64,000 nt of DNA. It comes from Streptomyces sp. DI166 (GTDB lineage: Bacteria > Actinomycetota > Actinomycetes > Streptomycetales > Streptomycetaceae). Every line of letters begins with the position of its first letter. Position 1 is the first letter of the stretch. Positions 1 to 7,917 of the stretch are shown piece by piece. The DNA lies in the NCBI RefSeq assembly GCF_900091315.1, contig NZ_FLSP01000040.1, positions 1-64,000 of the forward strand, given 5' to 3'. The notes beneath the pieces are model-generated. The model was not told where the DNA came from. It ran no database searches and was given only the letters and a program-made list of their open reading frames with translations. Both the position numbers and the translations under genes were made by a program.

Positions 1-1325
1 CCCGGGGCGCCCGGAGGAGGCGGCGGAGTCGCACCGCCCCGCGCACGGTTCGGCGGAGGCGCCGCCTTGCTCGTCGCGGCATCCGCGATGTCCCCGGCGT
101 TCGACGCGAGAGGCCGACCCGGCGCGGGGGTGCTCGACGGAGGCGGAGGCGTGGCACCGGGCGCGGGGGCGCCCGGAGGGGGCGTACCCGGCCCACCCGC
201 ACCACCCGGTCCGTGCGGGTGCCCGTAGGAGGGCGTACCCGGCGCGGGCGTACCACCGGGCACACCAGGCGCGCCGGGCGCACTCGGAACTCCGGGCGCG
301 GGCGTGCCGCCCAGCGCGCCCGGCGCGTGTGCGTCGTCGAGCGCCGGTGCGACCGTCGTCCGCGGCAGCTGGCTGCCGCCCGAGATCAACGCCGTCTTCG
401 CGTCCGGCGCGGCAGGCGGCGGCGTGCTGTCGTCGACCTCGCTCAACGGCGGCGCGAACACCGTCGCGGGCAGCGGGACGGAACGGTCCTCCTCCGCGTC
501 CGCGTTCGTGTCCGTACCGGCCCACGGAGTCGCACCCGGCGCACTCGGAACACTGGGCGCCCCCGAAGAAGCCCCCGCGCCCTCACCGTCACCACTCGCA
601 CCAGGGGCATCCGGCCAGGCCGCGCTCCCCTCGGACACACCAGGCGCCCCCGGCGCGGAAGACGGCGCACTCGCCGCAGCCGCACTACCCGTCCCGGAAT
701 CAGTACCCGACCCCGGCACCCCGGCCTGCGTCCGCGCCAACTCCTCCGCACCGGCAACAGAACCGGCAGCAGAGGCACCCACCCCGGCACCCGAAGCAGC
801 CCCGGCACCGACAGGCCCAGCCTGCGTCCGCGCCAACTCCTCAGAAGCAGAACCGGAAGAAGAAGATCCGGCCCCCGGCGCCGACCCGACCCCAGCCCCA
901 GCCCCAGCCCCAGAACCCCCGGACGTCTCCGACCCCCGCCGCCCAGGAATCCCCATCTGATCCGCCGCCTCCTGCAACCACTCCGGCGGAGTCAACAAGA
1001 ACGACGTCTGATTCAGATCCACCCGCGCAGGCGCCGCAGGCACAGCCTCCGGCTCGGCATCCGCAAGCCGCCCGTACTCCTCCTCGTACCGCCGGATCAC
1101 CTCACCCACCGGCAGCGCGGGCCACAACGTGGCCTCCCCGCTGTCCCGGGCGATCACCAGCCGCTGCGCCCCACCGTCCGAACGCGGCCCGTCCGCACGG
1201 TCCTCCGCCCAGACGACAAAACCCAGATCGAACTCCCGCACCCGCACCTCACGATGCTGATACGCCGGCACATCACCGTTGATCCATTCCTCGGCGCGCT
1301 CCTGCGCCTGAGCGAACGTCACCAT
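1..1325 (-). CDS. YrhB/Imm35-type protein with long Ala/Pro-rich region, 3' end outside window
   Basis: The frame is open from an ATG at 1325 down to base 1, so the C-terminus lies outside the window. The first ~90 residues (MVTFAQAQERAEEWINGDVP..., then FDLGFVVW and ALPVGEVIRRYEEEYG) resemble the YrhB/Imm35 immunity fold. After a short segment near residue 110 (SFLLTPPEWLQEAADQ), the rest is Ala/Pro/Gly/Ser low complexity, in which EELARTQAG occurs twice (~160 and ~193). The start lies 8 bp after the stop of the WHH-SUKH gene, and its Shine-Dalgarno (GGGGGAGTGAG) overlaps that gene's end, so the two are probably co-transcribed. The linker suggests further domains beyond base 1. A SUKH-type domain there would fit the neighbourhood, but that is inference. 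Confidence 0.65.
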   Translation of the reverse strand, partial: MVTFAQAQERAEEWINGDVPAYQHREVRVREFDLGFVVWAEDRADGPRSDGGAQRLVIARDSGEATLWPALPVGEVIRRYEEEYGRLADAEPEAVPAAPARVDLNQTSFLLTPPEWLQEAADQMGIPGRRGSETSGGSGAGAGAGVGSAPGAGSSSSGSASEELARTQAGPVGAGAASGAGVGASAAGSVAGAEELARTQAGVPGSGTDSGTGSAAAASAPSSAPGAPGVSEGSAAWPDAPGASGDGEGAGASSGAPSVPSAPGATPWAGTDTNADAEEDRSVPLPATVFAPPLSEVDDSTPPPAAPDAKTALISGGSQLPRTTVAPALDDAHAPGALGGTPAPGVPSAPGAPGVPGGTPAPGTPSYGHPHGPGGAGGPGTPPPGAPAPGATPPPPSSTPAPGRPLASNAGDIADAATSKAAPPPNRARGGATPPPPPGAP

Positions 1326-1333
1326 CGCGAAAC

Positions 1334-2371
1334 TCACTCCCCCGACACGGAATCGGACACCGCACCGGACACCGGCACGGAACGGGCGAAACCACCGTCG
1401 ACCATCAGATTCGCCACCGTCTCCAACTCCGGCGGAGAACCCGCCAGACGGGACAGGAAGGCATCGAAATCCTCACCGCACGGCAACAACAACCGCTCCA
1501 CACGCTCAGCCGGCGGCAACGAAGGATCGACATCCCGCGCATCGTCGTACGCGCAGAACCACACCGACCCGATCCGCTCGCCCTTCACCTTCACAGCCAG
1601 CAGACCGCCCTGGACAAACCCGACACCCAGATAGTCCTTGGTCAGATGGTCACGCAGACATTTGTTGACGTACACCAGGTCATTGACCGCCGCCTCGTCC
1701 CGCACCGTGAAGAACGGCTGGTCGATCAGCAGCCCCAGCTCCGCATCCAGCGCACACCCCACCGGCGCACAGCCACCCGCAGCCTTCAGGAACGAGCGGT
1801 ACGCACCCGGCAACCGGTAACCGAGATCCTCCTCGACACCCAGCACCTGCGACTCACTCACCGCCACCCCGGACTTCGGCAGCCCGAAATGCGCCGGACG
1901 CGTCTCCTGCAACGGCCGCGTACCCCGCTTGTCCTGGTCCACCGCCGCCGTCGCCACCCCGCCGTGATGCCGCAGCAACGCCTTGACCTCGACCGGAACC
2001 AGCTCCAGACGACGCGTACCGGCCACGTGATGCCACGTCCAGCCGTGCGGCGTGGCAACCGACGGCACCGTGTCCCACAACTCGTGCCCCGTCGCCGCCA
2101 GCGCCGCATTCGCCGACACGTAATCCGTCAGCCGCAACTCATCGACACCGAAACCCTCCGGAGGCTCCGCGATCTCCGCGGCCGCCCGCGCATACGGCGA
2201 GAAGTCCGGATAGCCGTGCTCGTCCACCCGTACCCCTCTCGGGTGACGGGCAGCCCTCACCGGATCCGGGAAATGCACGACCTGCCCGGCATAGGCGGCG
2301 TTCGGCGGCGCGGCGTGTCCCCCGGCCTGACGGCCGGGAGGCGTCCCCAGCCCGAGCCGACCTGTCGTCAT
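1334..2371 (-). CDS. WHH-type HNH nuclease-like domain fused to SMI1/KNR4 (SUKH) domain
   Basis: Residues ~85-140 carry GHELWDTVP, then WTWHH (W113, H114, H115), LVPVEVKALL and RHHGG (H135, H136). This is the spacing of the WHH family of HNH/Endo VII nucleases found as polymorphic-toxin tips. Residues ~155-320 (SESQVLGVEEDLGYRLPGAY..., then GLLIDQPFF and IGSVWFCAYDD) read as a SUKH immunity domain. I chose ATG 2371 over the in-frame ATG 2392 because AGGGGG sits about 9 nt upstream of it. One polypeptide thus combines a nuclease-like and an immunity-like module. It may be an inactivated or self-neutralised nuclease, or a DNA-binding immunity protein. It is divergent from the deaminase gene. 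Confidence 0.7.
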   Translation of the reverse strand: MTTGRLGLGTPPGRQAGGHAAPPNAAYAGQVVHFPDPVRAARHPRGVRVDEHGYPDFSPYARAAAEIAEPPEGFGVDELRLTDYVSANAALAATGHELWDTVPSVATPHGWTWHHVAGTRRLELVPVEVKALLRHHGGVATAAVDQDKRGTRPLQETRPAHFGLPKSGVAVSESQVLGVEEDLGYRLPGAYRSFLKAAGGCAPVGCALDAELGLLIDQPFFTVRDEAAVNDLVYVNKCLRDHLTKDYLGVGFVQGGLLAVKVKGERIGSVWFCAYDDARDVDPSLPPAERVERLLLPCGEDFDAFLSRLAGSPPELETVANLMVDGGFARSVPVSGAVSDSVSGE

Positions 2372-2670
2372 GGCGGTTGCCCCCTGCGGCATTCTGGTAC
2401 GGCGCGCGATGACCTCCTTCGGCCACTACGCCCCGTATCGACTTCTCTCCACGCGTCAACCGCATGGATCGCGGTGCCGACAGCCTATGCGGTACCGCGA
2501 CACCGGTCACCGGGCACCGGTCACGGCCCCTCCGCTTCCGTGACCAGCCGTCACCCCACCGTGACAGCCCGCCCAAACCCGGGCGTGTCGCACCGCCCCA
2601 GCTTCCGCACCAGCCACGGCATTTGGCACTCTGTGTCGTCCGGGGGGATGCTCGGGAGGGGATGACGATC

Positions 2671-3213
2671 ATGAACGCGACGCAGACAGGACCACACGGC
2701 GGGCCGAAAACCGGCACCACCGCGGGCCCCGCGTCCGGCGACCCCCGCATCGGCTGGAGCGCCACCGAAGCCCCCGACACGCCTACGCTGCGCCACCGCC
2801 GCGACGGCATACTCCCCACCATCGCCGCCGCCCTCTCCGTGCGCGGCGCCACCCTCACCGGCACCGCCGCCCGCGGCGACCAGCCACCCGCACTCCACCC
2901 ACTCGTCCAGGACTTCCTCGACACCCTCACCAGCGCCCAACGCGACCGCTTCACCGGCCGCTGCGCCGAGACCATCCTCATCTCCCGGCACATCTCCAAC
3001 ATCGACGCCACCCGCAGCAAACGTGCCGCCCGCAAACCCATGACCAACGGCGAAGCACGCAAAGCCCTCAAACAAGCCAAACTCACCGCCCGCCACATCC
3101 GCGAGGACGGCGACCCACTGCACGGCGGCTTCGCCCCACCCTGCCGCGCCTGCGCCGCCCTCAGCGCCCACTTCGGCGTACGCGTCATCGACCCCGCGAG
3201 CGACGACGGCTGA
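2671..3213 (+). CDS. YwqJ-type nucleic-acid deaminase-like protein
   Basis: A 180-residue protein. It has HPLVQDFLDTL near 76-86, GRCAE at 96-100 and PPCRACAAL at 156-164. The C-A-E plus C-x-x-C layout matches the zinc site and catalytic glutamate of YwqJ-type deaminases, which are known as toxin domains in bacterial polymorphic systems. C98, E100, C158 and C161 are the predicted zinc/catalytic residues. ATG 2671 is preferred because GGAGGGG ends 9 nt upstream; ATG 2662 directly abuts that sequence. The first ~40 residues are low complexity, with no recognisable secretion domain, so a free-standing intracellular deaminase or deaminase-like partner is likely. The next gene encodes a SUKH-3 protein, the immunity fold often paired with such toxins. 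Confidence 0.75.
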   Translation: MNATQTGPHGGPKTGTTAGPASGDPRIGWSATEAPDTPTLRHRRDGILPTIAAALSVRGATLTGTAARGDQPPALHPLVQDFLDTLTSAQRDRFTGRCAETILISRHISNIDATRSKRAARKPMTNGEARKALKQAKLTARHIREDGDPLHGGFAPPCRACAALSAHFGVRVIDPASDDG

Positions 3214-3273
3214 CCCGCCCCAGCCCCCTATCCACACACCCGCACACCCGCACACCCGCACAAACGAGGGCAG

Positions 3274-3768
3274 ATGCACCCGGACCGCACGTCCACCACC
3301 CGATTCCCCGTACCCGTCGACGCCGCACTGCGCGCCGCCGGCTGGCAACCCGGCCGCTGGGACATCAAACAAGCCGAAATCTGGGCCGACACCCTGCGCG
3401 AACACACCTCCCCCGCCGGACACCGCCACACCGTCTTCCCCGCAGCCGTAGAAGCCTGGGCCGAATTCGGCGGACTCCACATCAACCCCACCGGACCCGG
3501 CCGCCAGGTCGCCCCCGTACCCCTGCACCTCGACCCACTCCACGGCCTGCACATGGCCCGCACCCTCAACGACCTCGGCCGCGCCCTCGACACCGAGGTC
3601 TGCCCACTCGGCGCCGAAACCGACAGCCAAGCCCTCCTCGCCATCGACACCGAAGGCCGCGTCTACACCCTCGACCACACCGGCGACTGGTACCTCGGCC
3701 CGGACATCGACACCGCCCTGACCACCCTCGTCGCAGGCACCGAACCCGTACGGCTCACCGCCCCCTGA
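3274..3768 (+). CDS. SUKH-3 domain immunity-type protein
   Basis: A 164-residue protein with FPVPVDAALRAAGWQPGRW (11-29) and EFGGLHINPTGPGR (~69-82), the two hallmark segments of the SUKH-3 family. The C-terminus continues with EVCPLGAETDSQALLAIDTEGRV, also typical. The family consists of single-domain immunity proteins that bind and inhibit toxins. It lies 60 bp downstream of the deaminase gene on the same strand, so that product is the obvious candidate partner. The gap contains three copies of CACACCCG (~3236-3259) and no promoter I recognise, suggesting co-transcription. The start follows GAGGGCAG closely. Specificity for the neighbouring toxin is inferred from adjacency only. Confidence 0.8.
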   Translation: MHPDRTSTTRFPVPVDAALRAAGWQPGRWDIKQAEIWADTLREHTSPAGHRHTVFPAAVEAWAEFGGLHINPTGPGRQVAPVPLHLDPLHGLHMARTLNDLGRALDTEVCPLGAETDSQALLAIDTEGRVYTLDHTGDWYLGPDIDTALTTLVAGTEPVRLTAP

Positions 3769-3780
3769 CAGCCGAAAACC

Positions 3781-5094
3781 TCACGCCGCCGGAATCACCG
3801 CCGACACCCGGAACCCCCCGGCATCCGTCGGCCCCGACACAAACACCCCACCCAGAGCGGAAACCCGCTCCTTCATACCCACCAGACCATTGCCGCCCGA
3901 CGGCAACCGCGCGGAAGACGCCGCCTCCGGCGGAGGCTCGTTCTCCACCTGCATCGCGATCTCCGACACCCGATGCGCCAGACGCACATACGTCTTCGCC
4001 CCCGCCGCATGCTTGTGCACGTTCGTCAACGCCTCCTGCACCACGCGATACGCCGTCTGCTCCACCTCCGGCGGATAACTGCGCGCATCCCCCTCCACCG
4101 AGAGAGCCACCACCATCCCCGCCGCCGCGGACTGCCCGATCAACTCATCCAGCTCCGCCAGCGACGGCCCCTCGGACTCCTCCGCGGCCCGCGAAACCTC
4201 CCGCGACGCCGCAGCCGCAGCAGCAGCCCCCACCGCCACCAACGGCACCCCCGCACGCCGCTCGGCCGCCGCATCACCACCCGACCGCAGCACACCCAAC
4301 ATCTCGCGCAACTCCGTCAACGCCTGACGGCCCATGTCACCCACCAAAGCGGCATTCCTGACCGCCTTCTCCGGATCCTTACGCGCAACCGCCTGCAACG
4401 CCGCCGCATGCACCACCATCAGGCTCACCCGGTGCGCCACCACATCGTGCATCTCACGCGCGATCCGCGTGCGCTCCTCACCACGCGCCCACTCCGCACG
4501 CTCCTCCGCACGCTCCGCCAGCAACTGCAGCTCCCGCTCCAGACTGTCCGCACGCTCACGCAACGACTCCATCAGCCGACGCCGCGCCCCCACATACAGA
4601 CCCAGCAGCAAAGGCGGCGCCGTCATACCCAGCGACGTCGTGATCGCACCAAACGGCACGAACCAGCCACCGAACTCCAGATCACCCTGATCCACACCCT
4701 GACGCAGCCAGACGAACGTCACGATCAGCATCCCGACCGTCGCCATCGCCGCCAGCGCCCCGATGATCCGCCGCGGCAGCTCGGAAGCGGCCAGCGTGTA
4801 CAGACCCACCAGGATCATCAAGAAGCCCATCTGGGCAGGCATCACGGCAATCGACACCAGCACCACAGCGATGGGCCACCGCCGGCGCACCACCAGCACC
4901 GAACCGGCCAGCACACCGAACAGCACACCCACAAAAGCGGGGATCCCCGCGTCCGCGGCGAAGCTGAACCCTTTCGCCCCGCACTCCAACGCGGACACGG
5001 CGGCCAGCCCGATGTCCAACGCGGCACTGCGCCACCTCGCCCACCACCACGGCCCGGTGCGGGCCCCGGTGTCGTCTTCCCCCGTCGCGGTCAT
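3781..5094 (-). CDS. orphan NarL-type sensor histidine kinase
   Basis: A 437-residue membrane kinase. Roughly residues 20-170 hold five or six hydrophobic segments. A HisKA_3 H-box follows (REMHDVVAHR, phosphoacceptor H216), then an N-box-like VQEALTNVHKHA and a G-box-like GNGLVGMKERVSALGG near the C-terminus, so the catalytic core looks complete. A short predicted coiled coil (RERADSLERELQLLAERAEER) links membrane and H-box. No response regulator gene is adjacent; two LuxR-type regulators lie 20-27 kb away in this window. The 3' end faces the SUKH-3 gene with 12 bp between stops. The signal sensed cannot be deduced. Confidence 0.85.
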   Translation of the reverse strand: MTATGEDDTGARTGPWWWARWRSAALDIGLAAVSALECGAKGFSFAADAGIPAFVGVLFGVLAGSVLVVRRRWPIAVVLVSIAVMPAQMGFLMILVGLYTLAASELPRRIIGALAAMATVGMLIVTFVWLRQGVDQGDLEFGGWFVPFGAITTSLGMTAPPLLLGLYVGARRRLMESLRERADSLERELQLLAERAEERAEWARGEERTRIAREMHDVVAHRVSLMVVHAAALQAVARKDPEKAVRNAALVGDMGRQALTELREMLGVLRSGGDAAAERRAGVPLVAVGAAAAAAASREVSRAAEESEGPSLAELDELIGQSAAAGMVVALSVEGDARSYPPEVEQTAYRVVQEALTNVHKHAAGAKTYVRLAHRVSEIAMQVENEPPPEAASSARLPSGGNGLVGMKERVSALGGVFVSGPTDAGGFRVSAVIPAA

Positions 5095-5255
5095 GCCTCC
5101 AGCCTACGGGCGCGGGGCGCGGCTTTTCCGGCGAGTTTCCGGTACTGGCCTACACCACCCCGAGTGACCGCCCGGACGCGGAACGCCCCGAAATCCCTCG
5201 AACTGGTGAATCGCTTACTGTTCGACCCCGGAAGATCCAATTCCGCCCCGACGGT

Positions 5256-6122
5256 ATGCCTATGGCACATGCAGAAGGCAAGTACGCCGACTTCGAAGGC
5301 TTACGGGAACGGGCGGTGGCGCTGCGGCGCGCGGGCCACAGCCTCCGGCAGATCCGGGACGAACTGAAGATCTACAACAACGACATCCTGAACCGCCTGG
5401 TAAAGGGCGAGCCTCCCCCGGAGTGGACCAAACACCCTCGCGCCAAGGACGACCTGCGCGACAGGGCACGGGAACTGCGCAAGCAGGGGTGGACGTACGA
5501 CCGGATCCAGGCGGAGCTGGGGTGCTCGAAGAGTTCGATCTCCCTGTGGGTGCGGGATCTGCCGAAGCCGGAGCGGCGCGACCCGACGGAGCAGGCGACG
5601 CTGGCGGCCCGAAAGCGCTGGGAGCACGAGCTCGCGGTGCGGGACGCGGAGCGTCAGCGAACCAAGGCTGCCGCAGCTGTGCAGATCGGTGAGCTGTCCG
5701 ACCGCGACCTGTTCCTGACCGGAGTCGCCCTCTACTGGGCCGAGGGCGCGAAGGACAAGCCCTACGCCCGACGGGAGGACGTCCTCTTCGTCAACAGCGA
5801 TCAAGGCGTGATCCAGCTCTACCTGGCCTGGCTCGCCCTGCTCGGGGTGGAGCCCGAGCGCCTGAGGTACCGCGTGATGATCCATCTGACCGCGGACGTG
5901 GCAGGGGCCGAGCAGTACTGGGCCGACGTAGTGGGCGTCGATGTCTCGGCCCTCCAGAAGACGACGATCAAGAGGCACAACCCCAGGACGGTGCGCAAGA
6001 ACGTCGGCGAGAACTACCGGGGCTGCTTGGTGATCCGGGTGGCACAAGGGGCCGAGCTCTACCGTCGGATCGAAGGCTGGTGGACAGGAATGGTGGCTCA
6101 GGCGTCGGCGCGTCTCAGGTAA
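5256..6122 (+). CDS. HTH protein with LAGLIDADG-like C-terminal region, TTA codon near start
   Basis: A 288-residue protein. The N-terminal half contains two helix-turn-helix-like segments (LRRAGHSLRQIRDELKI ~24-40 and LRKQGWTYDRIQAELGCSK ~75-93). The C-terminal half has FLTGVALYWAEGAKD, VNSDQGVIQLYLAWLALLG and YRGCLVIRV, a pattern I read as distantly LAGLIDADG/homing-endonuclease-like, a fold also seen in WhiA. No catalytic acidic pair can be assigned with certainty. The start may be ATG 5256 or ATG 5262; neither has a clear Shine-Dalgarno. Codon 16 is TTA (5301-5303), the rare leucine codon read by bldA tRNA in Streptomyces. The gene ends 15 bp before tRNA-Gln. Function is unknown; DNA binding is the best supported inference. 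Confidence 0.6.
   Translation: MPMAHAEGKYADFEGLRERAVALRRAGHSLRQIRDELKIYNNDILNRLVKGEPPPEWTKHPRAKDDLRDRARELRKQGWTYDRIQAELGCSKSSISLWVRDLPKPERRDPTEQATLAARKRWEHELAVRDAERQRTKAAAAVQIGELSDRDLFLTGVALYWAEGAKDKPYARREDVLFVNSDQGVIQLYLAWLALLGVEPERLRYRVMIHLTADVAGAEQYWADVVGVDVSALQKTTIKRHNPRTVRKNVGENYRGCLVIRVAQGAELYRRIEGWWTGMVAQASARLR
5301..5303 (+). promoter_or_regulatory. in-frame TTA (bldA-dependent) leucine codon
   Basis: TTA is codon 16 of the HTH gene starting at 5256 (EG-L-RER). I found no other in-frame TTA in the genes of this window. In Streptomyces, TTA is translated efficiently only when the bldA tRNA accumulates, so expression of this gene is probably linked to development or stationary phase. 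Confidence 0.75.
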
Positions 6123-6137
6123 GGTCTGACGCAGCCA

Positions 6138-6210
6138 TCCGCCATGGGGTAACTGGTAGCCCGCGGGCCTTTGAAGCCCTGTAGTGCTGGTTCGAATCCA
6201 GCTGGCGGAG
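6138..6210 (+). tRNA. tRNA-Gln(TTG)
   Basis: The acceptor arms TCCGCCA (6138-6144) and TGGCGGA (6203-6209) pair perfectly. The discriminator is G6210 and an encoded CCA follows at 6211-6213. The anticodon loop CTTTGAA (6169-6175) is closed by GGGC/GCCC and gives anticodon TTG (6171-6173), which reads CAA. The T arm CTGGTTCGAATCCAG is canonical. It lies between the HTH gene and glmU and is followed by a strong terminator. Confidence 0.95.
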
Positions 6211-6220
6211 CCACGAGTTA

Positions 6221-6246
6221 GGGCCCTGACACCTCAGTCAGGGCCC
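6221..6246 (+). terminator. tRNA-Gln terminator hairpin
   Basis: A perfect 10-bp inverted repeat, GGGCCCTGAC (6221-6230) and GTCAGGGCCC (6237-6246), with a 6-nt loop, begins 7 nt after the encoded CCA. A short pyrimidine/T-containing tail (GCTCTCATTT) follows. Confidence 0.8.
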
Positions 6247-6325
6247 GCTCTCATTTCCCCCGCGAAACGCCCCGGTATCCTGCGGATGTCACCCCACCCC
6301 ATCCCAAAAGCCGAAGGGCAACTCC

Positions 6326-7774
6326 GTGAGCGCCATTCGCCCGGCAGCCGTCGTCGTTCTCGCAGCGGGTGAGGGCACCCGTATGAAGTCCGCCACACCC
6401 AAGGTGCTGCACGAGATCTGCGGTCGCAGTCTCGTGGGGCATGTGCTCGCCGCCGCGCGCGAGTTGCAGCCCGAGAACCTGGTCGTGGTCGTCGGCCACG
6501 CCCGCGAGAAGGTCACCGCGCATCTCGCCGAGGTCGATCCGCACGTCCGTACCGCCGTGCAAGCGGAGCAGAACGGCACCGGGCACGCCGTCCGGATGGG
6601 TCTGGAGGAGCTGGGCGGGCGCGTCGAGGGCACCGTCATCGTCGTGTGCGGGGACACCCCGCTGCTGACCGGCGCCACGCTCCAGGCGCTCGCCGCCACG
6701 CACTCCGCCGACGGCAACGCCGTGACGGTGCTGACGGCCGAGGTGCCGGACGCGACCGGGTACGGCCGGATCGTGCGGGACGCGGCGACCGGTGCCGTCA
6801 CCGCGATCGTGGAGCACAAGGACGCGACCGACGAGCAGCGGGCGATCCGGGAGATCAATTCCGGGGTGTTCGCGTTCGACGGAGCGCTGCTGACGGACGC
6901 GCTGAAGCAGGTGCGTACGGACAACAGTCAGGGTGAGGAATACCTGACCGATGTGCTGGGGATTCTGCGGGAGGCGGGGCACCGGGTGGGGGCCTCGGTT
7001 GCGGGTGATCACCGGGAGATCGCCGGTATCAACAACCGGGTGCAGCTTGCGGAGGCGCGTCGGATTCTCAATGACCGGTTGCTGACCGAGGCGATGCTGG
7101 CCGGGGTGACGGTGGTGGATCCGGCGTCGACCTGGGTGGATGTCACGGTGACGTTCGAGCAGGACGCGGTGGTGCACCCGGGTACGCAGCTGTTGGGTGC
7201 CACGCATCTCGGTGAGGGTGCCGAGGTGGGTCCGAACTGCCGGCTGGCCGATACGCGTGTGGGTGCGGGTGCGCGGGTGGACAACACGGTGGCGGATCGG
7301 GCCGAGGTGGGGGCTCAGGCGTCGGTGGGGCCGTTCGCGTATCTGCGGCCGGGGACGCGGCTGGGTGCGAAGGGCAAGATCGGGACGTACGTCGAGACGA
7401 AGAACGCGTCGATCGGTGAGGGCACGAAGGTGCCGCATCTGTCGTATGTCGGGGACGCGACGATCGGTGAGTACACGAACATCGGTGCGGCGAGTGTGTT
7501 TGTGAACTACGACGGGCAGGACAAGCATCACACGACCGTCGGGTCGCACTGCCGGACGGGTTCGGACAACATGTTTGTGGCTCCTGTCACGATCGGGGAC
7601 GGTGCGTACACCGCTGCCGGGTCCGTGATCACGAAGGATGTGCCGCCCGGTTCGCTGGCCGTGGCCCGTGGTCAGCAGCGGAATATCGAGGGCTGGGTGG
7701 CCCGTAAGCGTCCGGGGAGTGCCGCGGCGAAGGCTGCCGAGGTGGCGTCCCGGGAGTCGGACGGCGAAGGCTGA
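6326..7774 (+). CDS. glmU: bifunctional UDP-GlcNAc pyrophosphorylase/glucosamine-1-P acetyltransferase
   Basis: GlmU acetylates GlcN-1-P and uridylylates GlcNAc-1-P to make UDP-GlcNAc for peptidoglycan. The 482-residue protein starts with a GTG. Its N-terminal nucleotidyltransferase has LAAGEGTRM (12-20) and PKVLHEI, followed by AEQNGTGHAV and CGDTPLL. From ~260 onward there are hexapeptide repeats of the left-handed beta-helix acetyltransferase (VGPFAYLRPGTRLG, GKIGTYVETKNA, YVGDATIGEYTNIGA). Length and architecture are typical. GAAGGGC upstream of the GTG serves as ribosome binding site. It is followed by prs, as in other streptomycetes; a hairpin in between may attenuate read-through. Confidence 0.97.
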   Translation: MSAIRPAAVVVLAAGEGTRMKSATPKVLHEICGRSLVGHVLAAARELQPENLVVVVGHAREKVTAHLAEVDPHVRTAVQAEQNGTGHAVRMGLEELGGRVEGTVIVVCGDTPLLTGATLQALAATHSADGNAVTVLTAEVPDATGYGRIVRDAATGAVTAIVEHKDATDEQRAIREINSGVFAFDGALLTDALKQVRTDNSQGEEYLTDVLGILREAGHRVGASVAGDHREIAGINNRVQLAEARRILNDRLLTEAMLAGVTVVDPASTWVDVTVTFEQDAVVHPGTQLLGATHLGEGAEVGPNCRLADTRVGAGARVDNTVADRAEVGAQASVGPFAYLRPGTRLGAKGKIGTYVETKNASIGEGTKVPHLSYVGDATIGEYTNIGAASVFVNYDGQDKHHTTVGSHCRTGSDNMFVAPVTIGDGAYTAAGSVITKDVPPGSLAVARGQQRNIEGWVARKRPGSAAAKAAEVASRESDGEG

Positions 7775-7849
7775 CCGGAAACAGGTGCGTCGGGGACGGC
7801 GTACCGTGATAAGTGCACATCCGCACCTAACCAGCTGAGACGGCCTCTC

Positions 7850-7873
7850 GCACCAGCCGGGACGGGCTGGTGC
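7850..7873 (+). terminator. hairpin between glmU and prs
   Basis: GCACCAGCC (7850-7858) pairs with GGCTGGTGC (7865-7873) across a 6-nt loop, followed by GTTCTCTCG. It may be a terminator for glmU or an attenuator in the prs leader. It is flanked by two copies of CCAGCTGAGAC (7831-7841 and 7887-7897). Confidence 0.55.
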
Positions 7874-7917
7874 GTTCTCTCGACTTCCAGCTGAGACACC
7901 TCTGAGGAGACAGTGCT

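Noticed and set aside
304..1282. Long plus-strand open frames over the first gene (Ala/Pro-rich and Arg/Pro-rich)
   Set aside because: They are antisense shadows of the minus-strand YrhB-type gene, produced by high GC; they have Arg/Pro bias, no domain and no ribosome site.
5256..6213. Integrative element with attachment site at tRNA-Gln
   Set aside because: There is no integrase signature in the HTH protein and no second copy of the tRNA 3' end nearby; the tRNA is simply flanked by conserved genes.
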